Shown here: positions 7,620-17,787 of the stretch, one piece after another | Layout: the number at the start of each line of letters is the position of its first letter | Numbering within the stretch: the stretch's first letter is position 1 | NCBI RefSeq assembly: GCF_900188225.1 | Contig: NZ_FZOC01000004.1 | Location: 397,167 to 461,166 of the forward strand | DNA: 64,000 bases | Direction of reading: 5' to 3' | From: Humidesulfovibrio mexicanus | GTDB taxonomy: Bacteria; Desulfobacterota; Desulfovibrionia; Desulfovibrionales; Desulfovibrionaceae | Notes under the pieces: generated by a model | Seen by the model: the letters and a program-made list of their open reading frames with translations, nothing else | Database searches by the model: none | Told to the model about the DNA's origin: nothing | Made by a program: the position numbers and the translations under genes

Positions 7620-9809
7620 CTAGTTTTGATGCTGGCGCAACGGCAACCGCGAGAACCTGCCTCCCGTAAGGATCGGATCGCCCTTGTACCCCAGGGACTT
7701 GAAGCCGAGGTAATCCGTCGTGCCGATCAGGTCCGACACGTCCCGCCCGCGCTCAAGCATGGCCTTGAAGTCCGTGCCCTTGGCCACAAGCTCCTTGTAG
7801 TTCACGTTGCGGTCGTCCTTGTGGCAGCGGTTGCACGTCTTCTGCCCGGCAAGGCTTTCGTGGCAATGTCGGCAGGACAGGGCCATTTCCTTGGGCGAAA
7901 CCTCATGGTTGATGGCCCAGTACATGTTCGTGCGCACCCACTTGTACTTTCCACTGTACGGCAGCTTGGCCACCTTCATTCCGTCCTCGAACGCCTTCTG
8001 CCAATTCAGGTTCTTCCAATAGGCGGTGGTGTCCTCGGGGCCGCGCGGGTACAAATGCGGCACCAGCAGATAGTTGTTCACGGCGTCCGCAGGCTGCACG
8101 CCGTCCATCACCTTGAACGGATAGATGCGCGAGGACGGATCCTTCATGGAGCCCACCGGGCGGGTGATGTACACGGGCTTCATGCGCTTTTTCTGGTCGC
8201 GGGGCAGCTGCTCGTCCGAGCCGAAGCTGTCCGGCTGGCCGGGGATGACATCCCCGATGAGCATCCGCTCCATGAAGCCATTGGACCAGGTGTACACGGG
8301 CTTCTTGGACTCCTTCCACTCGAACTCGCCCTTCATCCAATCGTAGTCCGAAGACCCGGTCTTGTCCTTCACCGGCGCGCGCTTCTTGTCGCCCGCCATG
8401 GACCAGTCCCACCACGTCTTTGTGGCCTTGCACTTGGAATACACAGGGGTATGGCAGGTGTTGCAGGCGACCGTCTCCGAGTGCTTGTTCAGATGATGGT
8501 CCAGCAGGCTGCCGCAGGAATGGGGCTTCTTCGAGTGGCAGTCCTCGCAGCTGCGCGAACCCTCGGCCACGGGCAGCGAGCTGCTGCGTCCGAGGATCTT
8601 GTGGTTCACGGTCTTGTGGCACTCCGAGCAGGAGAAGCCATAGCCGCCCATGTGGATGTCGCAGTTGCGGTCGGGCCAGCGCAGCACGCCGGACATCTCC
8701 GCGTGCTTGACCGCATCGCCGCCGCCGCCCTGGAAGTGGCAGTTGCCGCAGGTATTGCGCGAGGTCTTGCCGACGTTCTTGGCCACGTAGACCAGGTCCA
8801 CCTTGGGGTCGGGCATTCCGGCTGCGGGCGGGGCCTTCACGTAGCTGTCCGTGGTGTCGTGGCACACCAGGCAGTCAATGCGCGTTTTGTCCGTGAAGTC
8901 GAAGTTCTCGTCCTTCCAGCCGTATCCGGCATGGCACGAAGTGCAGCGCGGCCAATTGGAGGGCAGCGCCATGCAGAAGTTGTTGATCGTGTCCGTGGCC
9001 TTGCCGCTCATGACCCGCTTCTGCCGCTTGATGGTGTAGGGAGAGGGCCCCTTCCACAACCAGTGTGCGGTTTTCAGCATGTCCTCCCCGGCCTTCGGGT
9101 GGCACCGCAGACATTCCTGCGTCACCTGCATGGGCGTGGGGTTGTCCGGCAGCCGCACAAGGTCCTTGTGGTCCTTGGCGTTGGGCGCGTGGCACCCCCG
9201 GCAGTCCACGGGCCCCTGGTTCATCTTCTTGTGGCAGCCCATGCATTGCTGGTGATAGGCGGCGGACAACCCAAGGCGCTCCGGATGCTTGGGATTGAAA
9301 GCCTCCTGGTGGCAGGCGCGACAGGCCACGGTCTCGGAAAGCCGGTCCCTGGAGGCGTCAGCGCCCTTTGGGCTTGCATGGTGGCACAGCGCGCAATTGC
9401 CGTCCACGCTTGCCGCGTGCTTGGAATGTGTGAACCGCACAGGGCGGTATTGGTCCGTGTAGTTGCCGGGAAGCGCATTGCCGAGCAGGGCGTAGCGGTA
9501 CTTGATGTCCTTCACGCCAAGCTCAAGATCCTTGAAGCGCAATTGCCGCAGCTTGGGATCCTCCTTGGCCACGTCGACCACGAAGGGCCTGGGCTGCGCG
9601 GCCCGTTTCTCGGCCTCCGCCTGGTCCGGCGGGGTCCACCCGGCAGGCATGGGATTCTGGACCTCACGCTGTTTCGCAACAGGCCCGGCTGCCGACTGCG
9701 GCGCCTCCTTGCCCATTACGGACAGGGGGGCGTACAGCCAGACCAGCACCAACAAAAAGAGGACAGACGCCGCGAAGCCCAGGGCGTACACCGTGCGCGA
9801 TCTCTTCAT
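7620..9809 (-). CDS. Membrane-anchored 13-heme cytochrome c: c3-like domain fused to OTR-like domain
   Basis: This 729-residue protein has an uncleaved N-terminal membrane anchor (residues ~8-28) and then 13 CxxCH heme sites. Residues ~121-215 have the arrangement of a class III tetraheme cytochrome c3 (FTHSKHA, CALCHH, CRACH, AYHQQCMGCHK, CRGCH). The remaining nine sites (CLRCH, CTSCH, CLVCH, CGNCH, CSECH, CEDCH, CNTCH, CRHCH, CNRCH) lie in a region resembling octaheme tetrathionate reductase-family cytochromes, notably GYGWKDENFDFTD and IDCLVCHDTTDSYVK. Its role is probably periplasmic electron transfer from, or to, the quinone pool through the NrfD-like partner; the substrate is unknown. 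It overlaps the nrfD-like gene by ATGA. Confidence 0.85.
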   Translation of the reverse strand: MKRSRTVYALGFAASVLFLLVLVWLYAPLSVMGKEAPQSAAGPVAKQREVQNPMPAGWTPPDQAEAEKRAAQPRPFVVDVAKEDPKLRQLRFKDLELGVKDIKYRYALLGNALPGNYTDQYRPVRFTHSKHAASVDGNCALCHHASPKGADASRDRLSETVACRACHQEAFNPKHPERLGLSAAYHQQCMGCHKKMNQGPVDCRGCHAPNAKDHKDLVRLPDNPTPMQVTQECLRCHPKAGEDMLKTAHWLWKGPSPYTIKRQKRVMSGKATDTINNFCMALPSNWPRCTSCHAGYGWKDENFDFTDKTRIDCLVCHDTTDSYVKAPPAAGMPDPKVDLVYVAKNVGKTSRNTCGNCHFQGGGGDAVKHAEMSGVLRWPDRNCDIHMGGYGFSCSECHKTVNHKILGRSSSLPVAEGSRSCEDCHSKKPHSCGSLLDHHLNKHSETVACNTCHTPVYSKCKATKTWWDWSMAGDKKRAPVKDKTGSSDYDWMKGEFEWKESKKPVYTWSNGFMERMLIGDVIPGQPDSFGSDEQLPRDQKKRMKPVYITRPVGSMKDPSSRIYPFKVMDGVQPADAVNNYLLVPHLYPRGPEDTTAYWKNLNWQKAFEDGMKVAKLPYSGKYKWVRTNMYWAINHEVSPKEMALSCRHCHESLAGQKTCNRCHKDDRNVNYKELVAKGTDFKAMLERGRDVSDLIGTTDYLGFKSLGYKGDPILTGGRFSRLPLRQHQN

Positions 9810-10972
9810 TGGGAAGCCTCCTCCAGCTTGCGGGCGGCCAGAACCGGGGCGATGGTGACGAACACCCGGTACAGGAACATGATGGTGGCTGCGGCGCCCA
9901 GGGTGACGAGGATTTCACCGACAGCCGGATAATAGGACTGCGTGGCCGTTTGCGGCGTGTAGGCCACCACGAAGACATTGAAGCGGTTCAGCACCACGCC
10001 GCCCACAACGAGCAAAGCCGTGACGAACAGCCCCCGGCGGCAGTTCCGCACGGCCTTGAACTGCAGCAGCGCGAACGGAAGGAGGGCTCCCAGCCCGACC
10101 TCCGCCAGGAAACTGTTCGCCGCGGCGCTGCCGTCAAAGGCCAGGCCAAGAACCCCGCGCGAGAACAAATCCCCGAACTTGACCAAAAGATACGCGCCAA
10201 GGGTGAAGCGCGTGAAGCGCGAAAGCGGACCAAGCACGTCCATCTCCCCGTCCAGCCGCAGCGAGGTCGTGGCGATCGTCGTCTCCACGATGACCATGGG
10301 GTAGCCCACCGCAAAGGCCGAAAGCAGGAACAGCAGCGGCAGATAGGGGGTGTGCCAGAGCGGGTGGACCTTGGTCGGCGCGATGACCATGAGGGTGCCG
10401 AGGCTCGACTGGTGCATACACGACAGCACCACGCCCAGGATGATGAACACCCACATCACGCGGGCGAGCTTTTTGTCCAGCCAGGCAAGGGCCGGTATCT
10501 TGCCGCCGAAGCGCTCGGCCAATATGGGCGTCATCTCGATCCAGAGCACGGTCAAATACGTCATGACGCAGATGGCCACCTCGAACAACGCCGAGTTGTA
10601 GTTGTGAAAGAACAAGGGCTTCCAGATGGCCCAGGAGCGGCCGATATCCACCAGGATGGCTATGGCCACGAACGTGTAGCCCAGCGCGGCCGTGAGCAGC
10701 GCGGGCCGGGTGACGGCCTCGTAGGCGCGACGCCCGAACACGTGCGCCAGGGCGGCCGTGGTGAAGCCCCCCGCGGCCAGCGCCACGCCGGAGCCCACAT
10801 CCACGCCGATCCATATGCCCCACGGCGTGGCGTTGGAAAGATTCGTCGCATACCCCAGCCCGCCGATGAAACGGGCCAGCGCGGCAACGCCCCCGGCAAG
10901 CATGAAGCCAAGCAGCACAAGAACTCCAGGGGTCCAGAACGGGCGATCAAGAGGACGGGGATGATGACTCAT
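9806..10972 (-). CDS. NrfD/HybB-family integral membrane quinone-interacting subunit
   Basis: This 388-residue protein has about ten hydrophobic segments, matching the NrfD/PsrC/HybB/HmcC family that exchanges electrons (and sometimes protons) with menaquinone in the cytoplasmic membrane. Characteristic stretches include NATPWGIWIGVDVGSGVALAAGG near the N-terminus and HQSSLGTLMVIAP in the middle. It sits between the Fe-S subunit gene (6 bases upstream) and the multiheme cytochrome gene (ATGA overlap), so the three make a membrane complex of the Hmc/Qrc/Tmc type. It has no signal peptide, as expected. Confidence 0.85.
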   Translation of the reverse strand: MSHHPRPLDRPFWTPGVLVLLGFMLAGGVAALARFIGGLGYATNLSNATPWGIWIGVDVGSGVALAAGGFTTAALAHVFGRRAYEAVTRPALLTAALGYTFVAIAILVDIGRSWAIWKPLFFHNYNSALFEVAICVMTYLTVLWIEMTPILAERFGGKIPALAWLDKKLARVMWVFIILGVVLSCMHQSSLGTLMVIAPTKVHPLWHTPYLPLLFLLSAFAVGYPMVIVETTIATTSLRLDGEMDVLGPLSRFTRFTLGAYLLVKFGDLFSRGVLGLAFDGSAAANSFLAEVGLGALLPFALLQFKAVRNCRRGLFVTALLVVGGVVLNRFNVFVVAYTPQTATQSYYPAVGEILVTLGAAATIMFLYRVFVTIAPVLAARKLEEASQ

Positions 10973-10978
10973 GGCGGA

Positions 10979-11884
10979 TCATTCCTCCTTGTCCGTGTTC
11001 TTGGAGTGGGTCAGCCTCATGACCACGGCCAAGGTGCCGAAGAGAAGCGCCGGCGACCAGAGATAGCTGAACAACGCGTGCTGGATGCTCTCCGAGCGCT
11101 TGGGCAGCGGCTCCTTGGGCACCTTGAGGAAGCCCAGAAGCTCGAAGGGCTGGTTGCTGATGTACAGCCAGCACGCGCCGCCAGCCTCGTGCTCGCCGTA
11201 AATGTGGTCGATGTAGCGGCTGGGCGCGTCGGCGATGCGCTGGCGGGCGAGCTTGAGCAGGGTCTCGCGCTTGCCGAAGGTGATGGCCTCCGTGGGGCAG
11301 ATGGAGGCGCAGCCCGGCTTCTTGCCTTCCTTCAGGCGGTCGAAGCACAGGGTGCATTTCCGCACCTGCGGCGTCAGCGGGTTGTCATAGTCGTAGGCCG
11401 GTATTTCAAACGGACATGCCACCATGCAGTACCGGCAGCCGATGCAGCGCGTGACGTCGTAATGTACCGCCCCGTTCTCCTTCTTTGTCAGCGCCCCGGT
11501 AATGCAGGCGGAAACGCACGCGGCGTCCTGGCAATGCATGCACTGGACCTTCACGAACGAAGGGACAAGCTGGTTTCTCTCGTCGAGACTGCCGGTGTAA
11601 TACCGGTTCACCACCGTGTACGACGTGTTCGTCGGGCGGCGCTTCTCGTCAAGCACGCGGAGGTCGTCAAAGCGGACCGCGGGTTCGGGGAGCGCGTTCA
11701 CCTGGTTGCAGGCCAACTCGCACTTCCGGCACCCGATGCAGCGCGTTATGTCCACAAGGCAGCAGTAGGGGTCAGGCGGGGCCTTGGACTCCCAAGCGGA
11801 CGCCGAATCCGGGGATACGGCAGCTCCAGCCAGGCCAAGCCCCACGGACTTGAGAAACTGCCGACGGTCGATGCTCATGCTCAC
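10979..11884 (-). CDS. HybA/HmcB-like Tat-exported ferredoxin-type Fe-S protein with C-terminal membrane segment
   Basis: This 301-residue protein opens with a twin-arginine signal ([10 protein letters not shown] at residues 6-15, then a hydrophobic stretch). Four Cys groups for [4Fe-4S] clusters follow: [37 protein letters not shown] and CTLCFDR with GCASICP. A hydrophobic segment near the C-terminus ([19 protein letters not shown]) would anchor it to the membrane. It is the first gene of the leftward module, with a good AGGAGGTGAGC ribosome site. In related complexes this subunit relays electrons between the periplasmic cytochrome and the NrfD-type quinone subunit. Confidence 0.87.
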   Translation of the reverse strand: MSMSIDRRQFLKSVGLGLAGAAVSPDSASAWESKAPPDPYCCLVDITRCIGCRKCELACNQVNALPEPAVRFDDLRVLDEKRRPTNTSYTVVNRYYTGSLDERNQLVPSFVKVQCMHCQDAACVSACITGALTKKENGAVHYDVTRCIGCRYCMVACPFEIPAYDYDNPLTPQVRKCTLCFDRLKEGKKPGCASICPTEAITFGKRETLLKLARQRIADAPSRYIDHIYGEHEAGGACWLYISNQPFELLGFLKVPKEPLPKRSESIQHALFSYLWSPALLFGTLAVVMRLTHSKNTDKEE

Positions 11885-12060
11885 CTCCTATACAGGCTAC
11901 CGGGGTATCCCCGTGAATGAGGCGCTGGGTGTATTAATCTCAATACTACCCCCCCCTAGTGAAGACATGCAAGAAAAATTTCAACGGTGCCGCCAATGGT
12001 CAAAAATCACTGTCTGGGGGGGGGAATTTCTGGGCGTTCTGTGGTGGAGGCGACAATGAG

Positions 12061-12118
12061 GGAAGGCGGGGACCCGGGCGGGAAGCTGGGCAACCAGCCG
12101 CCGTGGGCCCCGCCTTCC
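12061..12118. terminator. Large inverted repeat after the first chemoreceptor gene
   Basis: GGAAGGCGGGG (12061-12071) is perfectly complementary to CCCCGCCTTCC (12108-12118), enclosing 36 bases. It lies in the 291-base gap between the Fe-S protein gene start and the chemoreceptor stop, so it could end transcription of the leftward chemoreceptor gene. There is no T-run. The rest of the gap holds a C/G homopolymer-rich stretch (11949-12021) with no gene visible. Confidence 0.45.
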
Positions 12119-12175
12119 GTCGGGGCGGCGCAAGGAGGCCGGGGGCAGCGCCCCGCCCTGCTGCGCCGTTTCGAT

Positions 12176-13990
12176 TTACGACTGGCCTTCGCGCTTGAGT
12201 TCGGCCACCAGGTTGCGCAGGGTTTCGGCCTGCTCCGCCAGTTCGCGGATGGCGATGGTGGTCTGCTGCATACTCTGGGCGGTTTCGCCCGCGATGGCGT
12301 TGATCTGCTCCACGGCCTGGTTGATCTCCTCGCTGGCCGCGCTCTGCTCCTCCGCCGCGGTGGCGATGCTCTGCACCTGCAGCGCGGTGGACTCGCTCAT
12401 GCGCAGGATGGCGTCCAGCGAAGCCCCGGACTGGCGCACCAGCTCCGTGGACTCGGCAATGGCGCGGGCGGCCTGCTCCATGCCCTGCACGTTCTTCTGC
12501 GACACCTCCTGCACGGCGCGCACGGTCTCGCCCACCTCCTTGGTGGCGTTCATGGTCTTTTCGGCCAGCTTGCGCACCTCGTCGGCCACCACGGCGAAGC
12601 CGCGGCCCGCGTCGCCCGCGCGCGCGGCTTCGATGGCGGCATTGAGCGCCAGCAGGTTGGTCTGATCCGCGATGTCGGTGATGACGTTCATGACCTGGCT
12701 GATGTCTTGTGCGCGGCGGCCCAGGGTGTCCATGTTGCCCTTGAGCTCCCCGGAGAGCGTGAGCAGGGCGTCCATGGCGGCCACGGACCGGCCCACCACG
12801 GCATTGCCCTCGACGGCCGTAGAGCGGGCCCCGTCCGCGCCTTCGGAGGCCTGGGTGGCGTTCTTGGCCACCTCAAGCACGGTGGCGTTCATCTCCTCCA
12901 TGGCCGTGGCCGTCTCGGTGACGCGCTGCCGCTGCACATCGGTGGAGCGGCCGATGGCGTCCGCCTGGCCGGAAATCTCCTCGGACGCGGACGACAGGCG
13001 CTCCACCACGGCCTCCAGCTTCACGGCGGCGGCGAGCAGGCCCTCCTGCCGGGCCCGAATGGCCTGGGCGCGGGCCTCCTCGGCCTGGCGGGTGGCCTCC
13101 TCGGCGGCGCGGGCCTTGTCCTCGGCCTCGCGGGTCTTGGCCTCTATGGCGGCCATGTTGGTGCGCAGGGTGCCCACCATGGTGTTCAGCGCCCGCTCCA
13201 GGTGCGAGGTCTCGTCCTTTCCGACCACCTCAAGGCTGACGCCCAAATCCCCCCCGGCCACCTGCTCGGCCGCGCGGGTGGCCGCGGTGAGCGGATGCAC
13301 GATGCTGCGGAAGATGAACAGGGACAACGGCAGCACCACAAGCAGCAGCAGCGCCAGCACCACCACGCCCACCATGGTGACGGCCGAGGCGACCATGCCG
13401 CCGATGGCGTCGCTGATGGCGGCCTTGTGCTCGTCGATGTTGTCGATGTACACCCCGGTGCCGATCCAGTATGGCGAGCCGGGAATCATGACAGCATAAC
13501 TGAGCTTGGGCTGAATGCCCTTGCCGGGCTTTTCGAACACGTACTCCACAAAGCCGCCGCCGCCCGCCGCGGCCTTGGCCAGTTCGCGGATGAGGTACAC
13601 GCCGTTCTTGTCCACCATGCCGCCCAGGTCCTTGCCCTGGTTCTCCGGCTTGACGGACATGGCCACGTTCACCGTGCCCTCGTAGACGAAGAAGTAGCCG
13701 GACTTGTCCGCCTCGAAGAGGATGGGGGCGGTGGCGCGACGGATGAGCGCAACCTTGTCGGCCACGGCCTCCACGCCCTTGAGCTCCTCGCCCAGGGCCA
13801 GGGCCAAAGCGTCCACGGAGAGCTTCAGCTTCTCCTTCTGCCCCTCCAACATGGCCTGCTGGGTCTGCTGGATGGCGAAGCCCTTGAGGTCGAGCATCTG
13901 GTAGAGGAAGATTCCACCGATGAGGCCGGAAAACAGCACCGAGACGCATATGAGCAAAATGATCCGCGCCCGAATGGTGATGTTGCGCAT
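12176..13990 (-). CDS. Methyl-accepting chemotaxis protein with Cache domain (copy 1)
   Basis: This 604-residue chemoreceptor starts at ATG 13990 (MRNITIRAR), eight bases after AGGAGG, not at the longer upstream frame. TM1 is at residues ~9-31. A periplasmic single-Cache domain follows ([47 protein letters not shown]). TM2 is at ~210-232, followed by HAMP, a coiled coil and the signalling domain with hairpin tip [18 protein letters not shown]. It controls CheA in response to a small ligand, unknown here. It is a close paralogue of the next gene upstream, with near-identical HAMP and signalling parts. CTCCTATAGT (minus strand, 14070-14061) recurs upstream of both copies and includes a plausible -10 box. 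Confidence 0.9.
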   Translation of the reverse strand: MRNITIRARIILLICVSVLFSGLIGGIFLYQMLDLKGFAIQQTQQAMLEGQKEKLKLSVDALALALGEELKGVEAVADKVALIRRATAPILFEADKSGYFFVYEGTVNVAMSVKPENQGKDLGGMVDKNGVYLIRELAKAAAGGGGFVEYVFEKPGKGIQPKLSYAVMIPGSPYWIGTGVYIDNIDEHKAAISDAIGGMVASAVTMVGVVVLALLLLVVLPLSLFIFRSIVHPLTAATRAAEQVAGGDLGVSLEVVGKDETSHLERALNTMVGTLRTNMAAIEAKTREAEDKARAAEEATRQAEEARAQAIRARQEGLLAAAVKLEAVVERLSSASEEISGQADAIGRSTDVQRQRVTETATAMEEMNATVLEVAKNATQASEGADGARSTAVEGNAVVGRSVAAMDALLTLSGELKGNMDTLGRRAQDISQVMNVITDIADQTNLLALNAAIEAARAGDAGRGFAVVADEVRKLAEKTMNATKEVGETVRAVQEVSQKNVQGMEQAARAIAESTELVRQSGASLDAILRMSESTALQVQSIATAAEEQSAASEEINQAVEQINAIAGETAQSMQQTTIAIRELAEQAETLRNLVAELKREGQS

Positions 13991-14289
13991 GGGGCAGCCC
14001 TCCTGTGTGCTGTTCAGCGCGTCCCGGTCCACGGCGGCGGGACGGGTTTCCACTGATAGGACTATAGGAGTGAAAGGGGGCAACGGCAACGGCTTTTGGC
14101 GGGGATTCGGCGGGCGGCGGAATTCCAACGGTGAGCGGCGCAGGGCCCGCCAATGCCAAGGGGAAACGGCGTTCACGGCGCGGAAATGGGCCGGGAGCCT
14201 CCGCGCTGGAAGCGGGAATGGGAGGGGCTGCGCGGGACGCAAGGGGCTTCCGGAAACGCGCACGCGCCGCCGAAAGCCCCTTGCCCGAC

Positions 14290-16107
14290 CTAGGACTGGC
14301 CTTCGCGCTTGAGCTGGGCCACCAGGCTGCGCAGGGTCTCGGCCTGTTCGGCAAGCTCCCGGATGGCCTCTCCCGTCTGGCGCATTCCGTCCGAGGTCTC
14401 CCCGGCGATGACGTTGACCTGCTCCACGGACTGATTGATCTCCTCGCTGGCCGCGCTCTGCTCCTCCGCCGCGGTGGCGATGCTCTGCACCTGCAGCGCG
14501 GTGGTCTGGCTCATGCGCAGAATTTCATCCAGCGACACGCCGGACTTGCGCACCAGCTCGGTGGATTCGGAGATGGCCCTGGCGGCTTGCTCCATTCCGG
14601 CCACGTTCTGGCGCGAAACGTCCTGCACGGCGCGCACGGTCTCGCCCACCTCGCGGGTGGCGTTCATGGTCTTTTCGGCCAGCTTGCGCACCTCGTCGGC
14701 CACCACGGCGAACCCGCGCCCGGCGTCGCCCGCGCGCGCGGCCTCGATGGCGGCGTTGAGCGCCAGCAGGTTGGTCTGGTCCGCAATGTCGGTGATGACG
14801 GTCATGACCTGGCTGATGTCCTGGGCGCGGCGGCCAAGGGCGTCCATGTCGGCCTTGAGCTCCCCGGAGAGCGTCAGCAGGGCGTCCATGGCGGCCACGG
14901 ACCGCGTGACCACGGCGTTGCCCTCCGTGGCGAGGGAGCGCGTGCCCTCCGCGCCCTCCGCGGCCTGGGTGGCGTTCTTGGCCACCTCAAGCACGGTGGC
15001 GTTCATCTCCTCCATGGCCGTGGCCGTCTCGGTGATGCGCTCGCGCTGGACATCGGTGGCGCGGGTTATGGTTTCCGCCTGACCGGAGATCTCCTCGGAC
15101 GCGGACGACAGGCGCTCCACCACGGCCTCCAGCTTCACGGCGGCGGCGAGCAGGCCCTCCTGCCGGGCGCGAATGGCCTGAGCACGGGCCTCCTGGGCCT
15201 CGCGAGTGGCCTCCTCGGCGGCGCGGGCCTTGTCCTCGGCCTCGCGGGTCTTGGCCTCAATGGCGGCCATGTTGGTGCGCAGGGTGCCCACCATGGTGTT
15301 CAGCGCCAGCTCCAGGTTCGAGGTCTCGTCCTTTCCGGCCACCGCAAGGCTGACGTTCAGATCCCCTCCGGCCACCTGTTCGGCCGCGCGGGTGGCGGAG
15401 GTGAGCGGATGCACGATGCTGCGGAAGATGAGCACGGACAGCGGCAGCACCACAAGCAGCAGCAACGCCAGCACCACACCGCCAACCATGGCGACGGCGG
15501 AGGTGACCATGCCGCCGATGGCGCTGCTGATGGCGGCCTTGTGCTCGTCGATATTGTCGATGTACACCCCGGTGCCGATCCAGTACGGCGTGCCGGGAAT
15601 CTGCTCCGCATAGCTGAGCTTGGGCTGAATGCCCTTGCCGGGCTTGTCGTACACGTACTCCACGAAGCCGCCGCCAGCGCCAGCGGCCTTGGCCAGCTCG
15701 GCCACGTAGGCTACGCCGTTCTTGTCCTTCACGCCCGAAAGGTCCTTGCCCGTGACTTCCGGCTTGATGGGCACCGTGACCACTGTGGTGCCCTCATAAA
15801 TGAAAAAGTAGCCGGACTTGTCCTCCTCGAAGCGGATAGAGGCCACCAGCCTGCGCATGGTGTCGGCCACAAGCGGCTTGTCCTCGCGCAGGTCCTTGGC
15901 CACCTCGGAAAGGGTCATGGCCAGGGCGTGCACGGATAGTCTGAGCTTGTCCTTCTCTCCCGCCAGCATCACCTGCTGGGTCTGCCCCACGGCATAGTCG
16001 CGCACGCCAAGCAGCTGCTGCGTGAACGCACCGCCCACCAAGGCGGCGAAGAGCACGGCGATGACGATGAGCAGAACGATTCTTGCCTTGATGGTAAAAT
16101 TGCGCAT
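14290..16107 (-). CDS. Methyl-accepting chemotaxis protein with Cache domain (copy 2)
   Basis: This 605-residue paralogue of the adjacent receptor starts at ATG 16107 (MRNFTIKAR) behind a GGAG/AGGGGG site. It has the same layout: TM1, single-Cache sensor ([33 protein letters not shown]), TM2, HAMP, and a signalling domain with tip [18 protein letters not shown], ending in the same REGQS tail as copy 1. The sensor half has diverged much more than the signalling half, so the two probably detect different ligands. CTCCTATAGT is repeated upstream at 16242-16233 (minus strand). The two genes are tandem in the same direction, consistent with local duplication. Confidence 0.9.
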   Translation of the reverse strand: MRNFTIKARIVLLIVIAVLFAALVGGAFTQQLLGVRDYAVGQTQQVMLAGEKDKLRLSVHALAMTLSEVAKDLREDKPLVADTMRRLVASIRFEEDKSGYFFIYEGTTVVTVPIKPEVTGKDLSGVKDKNGVAYVAELAKAAGAGGGFVEYVYDKPGKGIQPKLSYAEQIPGTPYWIGTGVYIDNIDEHKAAISSAIGGMVTSAVAMVGGVVLALLLLVVLPLSVLIFRSIVHPLTSATRAAEQVAGGDLNVSLAVAGKDETSNLELALNTMVGTLRTNMAAIEAKTREAEDKARAAEEATREAQEARAQAIRARQEGLLAAAVKLEAVVERLSSASEEISGQAETITRATDVQRERITETATAMEEMNATVLEVAKNATQAAEGAEGTRSLATEGNAVVTRSVAAMDALLTLSGELKADMDALGRRAQDISQVMTVITDIADQTNLLALNAAIEAARAGDAGRGFAVVADEVRKLAEKTMNATREVGETVRAVQDVSRQNVAGMEQAARAISESTELVRKSGVSLDEILRMSQTTALQVQSIATAAEEQSAASEEINQSVEQVNVIAGETSDGMRQTGEAIRELAEQAETLRSLVAQLKREGQS

Positions 16108-16249
16108 GAATGCCCCCTCTCCTGTGGTGGACACAAATGAATCCGCCCAAATGGGACGATTTTGCACGGCATAGCAGCGCGCGTCGACCAGCGCAATCGG
16201 TGCAGGTTTTTTTTCGGCTTCTGTTCTTGAAAACTATAGGAGGGAGCCG

Positions 16250-17476
16250 CTATTCACGGCAGTCGATATCGGCGCAGAGAATGCAGGAGCGGTTGTCGCG
16301 GTCCTTGTAGGCGGCGGAGATGGTGATGCAGCGGTTGCCAGAGGCCAGGGAGATGTAGGGCGCGGTGGTGTACTTGGGCAGACCCGCGCGCAGGGGCAGG
16401 TAGTATTCCTTGAGGGAATGGTCCGCGCCCAGGCGCGCGGGCTCGTAGATGAAGCGCTTGCGCTTGCGCAGCTTGGAGGGATTGCACACCGTGTCGGAGA
16501 GCTGCACGCCCCTGGCGCTCAACACGTACAGGCACTCGATGTGCTCATGCTCGTCGATGAAGCAGGTGAGGGCCTGGTCGAGCCCCACGGGGCCCAGCGC
16601 GGAGAGCCGCTCGCACATGGCGTGGACCAGGGCGTCGTGCCGGGCGTACAGCGCCTTCTGCGCCGCGAAATGCTCCGTGGCGTTGGCGCGGAACATGCGC
16701 GCCAGGTACTCGATGCGCTCGCCCATGGTCTCCGGGCACGGCATCCGCCCGCCCGGGCGGCCGAAGTAGAAGCCCTGGAACACGTCCACCCCGACCTCCA
16801 GCAGACGCAGGATGTCCTCCTGGCGCTCCACCCCTTCGGCCAGGGCCAGCGAGCCCAGGCGCGAGGCCATCTGCACGAAGCTCTTGACCACCTCCAGGCG
16901 CGTCATGTTGCCGTCCACGCCGGAAACCAGCGAGCGGTCGAGCTTGAGCACATCGGGCTTGAGCAGGGGAATGCGGTCCAGGTTGGAGTGGCCCGCGCCC
17001 ACATCGTCCAGGGCGATAAGAAAGCCGCTCTTGCGGGAGCGGGTCACGAACTCGGCCAAGGCGGCGGTGTCGCGCGCGCGGGACTCCACGATCTCGATAA
17101 GCACGTTGTTCGGGTTGACGCCATGCTCCTTGACCACGCGCAGCAGATAGCTGGAGCGCGCCACCTCGGAGTCGATGGCATGCCCGTCCACGTTGAGGGA
17201 AAGGATGAGGTCGCGGTGCTGCCGGTGAATGGGCGCAAAGGCCTCCAAGGCCTTCTTGCGGCACAGGCGGTCCAGCTCCAGAAGCCGCCCGGCCTTGTGG
17301 GCCATGCGGAACAGCTCCTGGGGGGGAATGTCCTCGCCCGGGGCGGTGCAGCGGGAAAGCGCCTCCAGCCCGAGCAGGGCCTTGCGCTTGATGGACACCA
17401 GGGAGTGGAAGGCCGTTCCCACCCACTCGCGCTCGATGATCTCATGGATCGAGATGGCTTCCGCTGTGTTTTCCAT
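16250..17476 (-). CDS. EAL-domain cyclic-di-GMP phosphodiesterase with C-terminal sensor-like domain
   Basis: This 408-residue protein starts at ATG 17476 (MENTAEAIS). The EAL domain (~20-270) keeps the catalytic signature: LEALSR, SLNVDGHAID, IEIVESR, ALDDVGAGHSN (DDFGTG loop), LKLDRSLV, LAEGVE and FQGFYFGRP. It should hydrolyse c-di-GMP to pGpG. The last ~120 residues (YVLSARGVQLSD, KEYYLPLRAG, YISLASGNRCITIS) look like a PAS/PDC-type ligand domain such as the EAL-associated YkuI_C domain. There is no membrane segment, so it is cytoplasmic. It stands between the chemoreceptors and the divergent aromatic operon, so a role in motility or surface-state control is plausible. Confidence 0.85.
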   Translation of the reverse strand: MENTAEAISIHEIIEREWVGTAFHSLVSIKRKALLGLEALSRCTAPGEDIPPQELFRMAHKAGRLLELDRLCRKKALEAFAPIHRQHRDLILSLNVDGHAIDSEVARSSYLLRVVKEHGVNPNNVLIEIVESRARDTAALAEFVTRSRKSGFLIALDDVGAGHSNLDRIPLLKPDVLKLDRSLVSGVDGNMTRLEVVKSFVQMASRLGSLALAEGVERQEDILRLLEVGVDVFQGFYFGRPGGRMPCPETMGERIEYLARMFRANATEHFAAQKALYARHDALVHAMCERLSALGPVGLDQALTCFIDEHEHIECLYVLSARGVQLSDTVCNPSKLRKRKRFIYEPARLGADHSLKEYYLPLRAGLPKYTTAPYISLASGNRCITISAAYKDRDNRSCILCADIDCRE

Positions 17477-17582
17477 AGTGATGGGCCAGACTAAAGCAAA
17501 AGACGGACCACCGCTACAACCGCCTGTTTTGTAAGCAGTTCGCCTCAAGGCCCTTGGCGCATCGCCCGTGATGTGTACATTT

Positions 17583-17610
17583 TTGTCCACCCGGAACAGC
17601 AACCTATACA
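17583..17610 (+). promoter_or_regulatory. Candidate promoter of the aromatic amino acid operon
   Basis: TTGTCC (17583-17588) and TATACA (17605-17610) are 16 bases apart, about 80 bases before the leader peptide. A second possibility is TTGACA (17655-17660) with TAGATG (17678-17683), spacer 17, but its start site would fall almost on the leader ATG. Confidence 0.45.
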
Positions 17611-17691
17611 GAAATGCGCAACACGCGAAATTTGCTGATACGTAAAAAAACCTGTTGACAGGGCGGCCCGGCGCGGGTAGATGCTCACCCC

Positions 17692-17787
17692 ATGAACGCC
17701 TCTTCCGCCAATACCACCAGCTTCTCCTTTAGCCAGTACTGGTATTATTGGTTTAGCCGCGCCTGCGGCCTGGGAGAGGTGTGTTGA
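17692..17787 (+). CDS. Aromatic-rich leader peptide of the aro/trp operon attenuator
   Basis: This short ORF of 31 codons (ATG 17692, TGA 17785) is too small for normal gene calling. Residues 11-21 contain eight aromatic residues, including the run QYWYYWF: three Phe, three Tyr and two Trp. It lies directly before a terminator hairpin and the first operon gene. This is the classic design of a ribosome-mediated attenuator: scarcity of charged aromatic tRNAs stalls the ribosome and favours antitermination. Having codons for all three amino acids matches an operon that makes all three. The ribosome site is weak. Confidence 0.8.
   Translation: MNASSANTTSFSFSQYWYYWFSRACGLGEVC

Noticed and set aside
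17655..17683. TTGACA-17-TAGATG as the main promoter of the aromatic operon
   Set aside because: The start site would fall at the leader ATG, leaving no room for a ribosome site; the upstream TTGTCC/TATACA pair fits better, though neither is proven.
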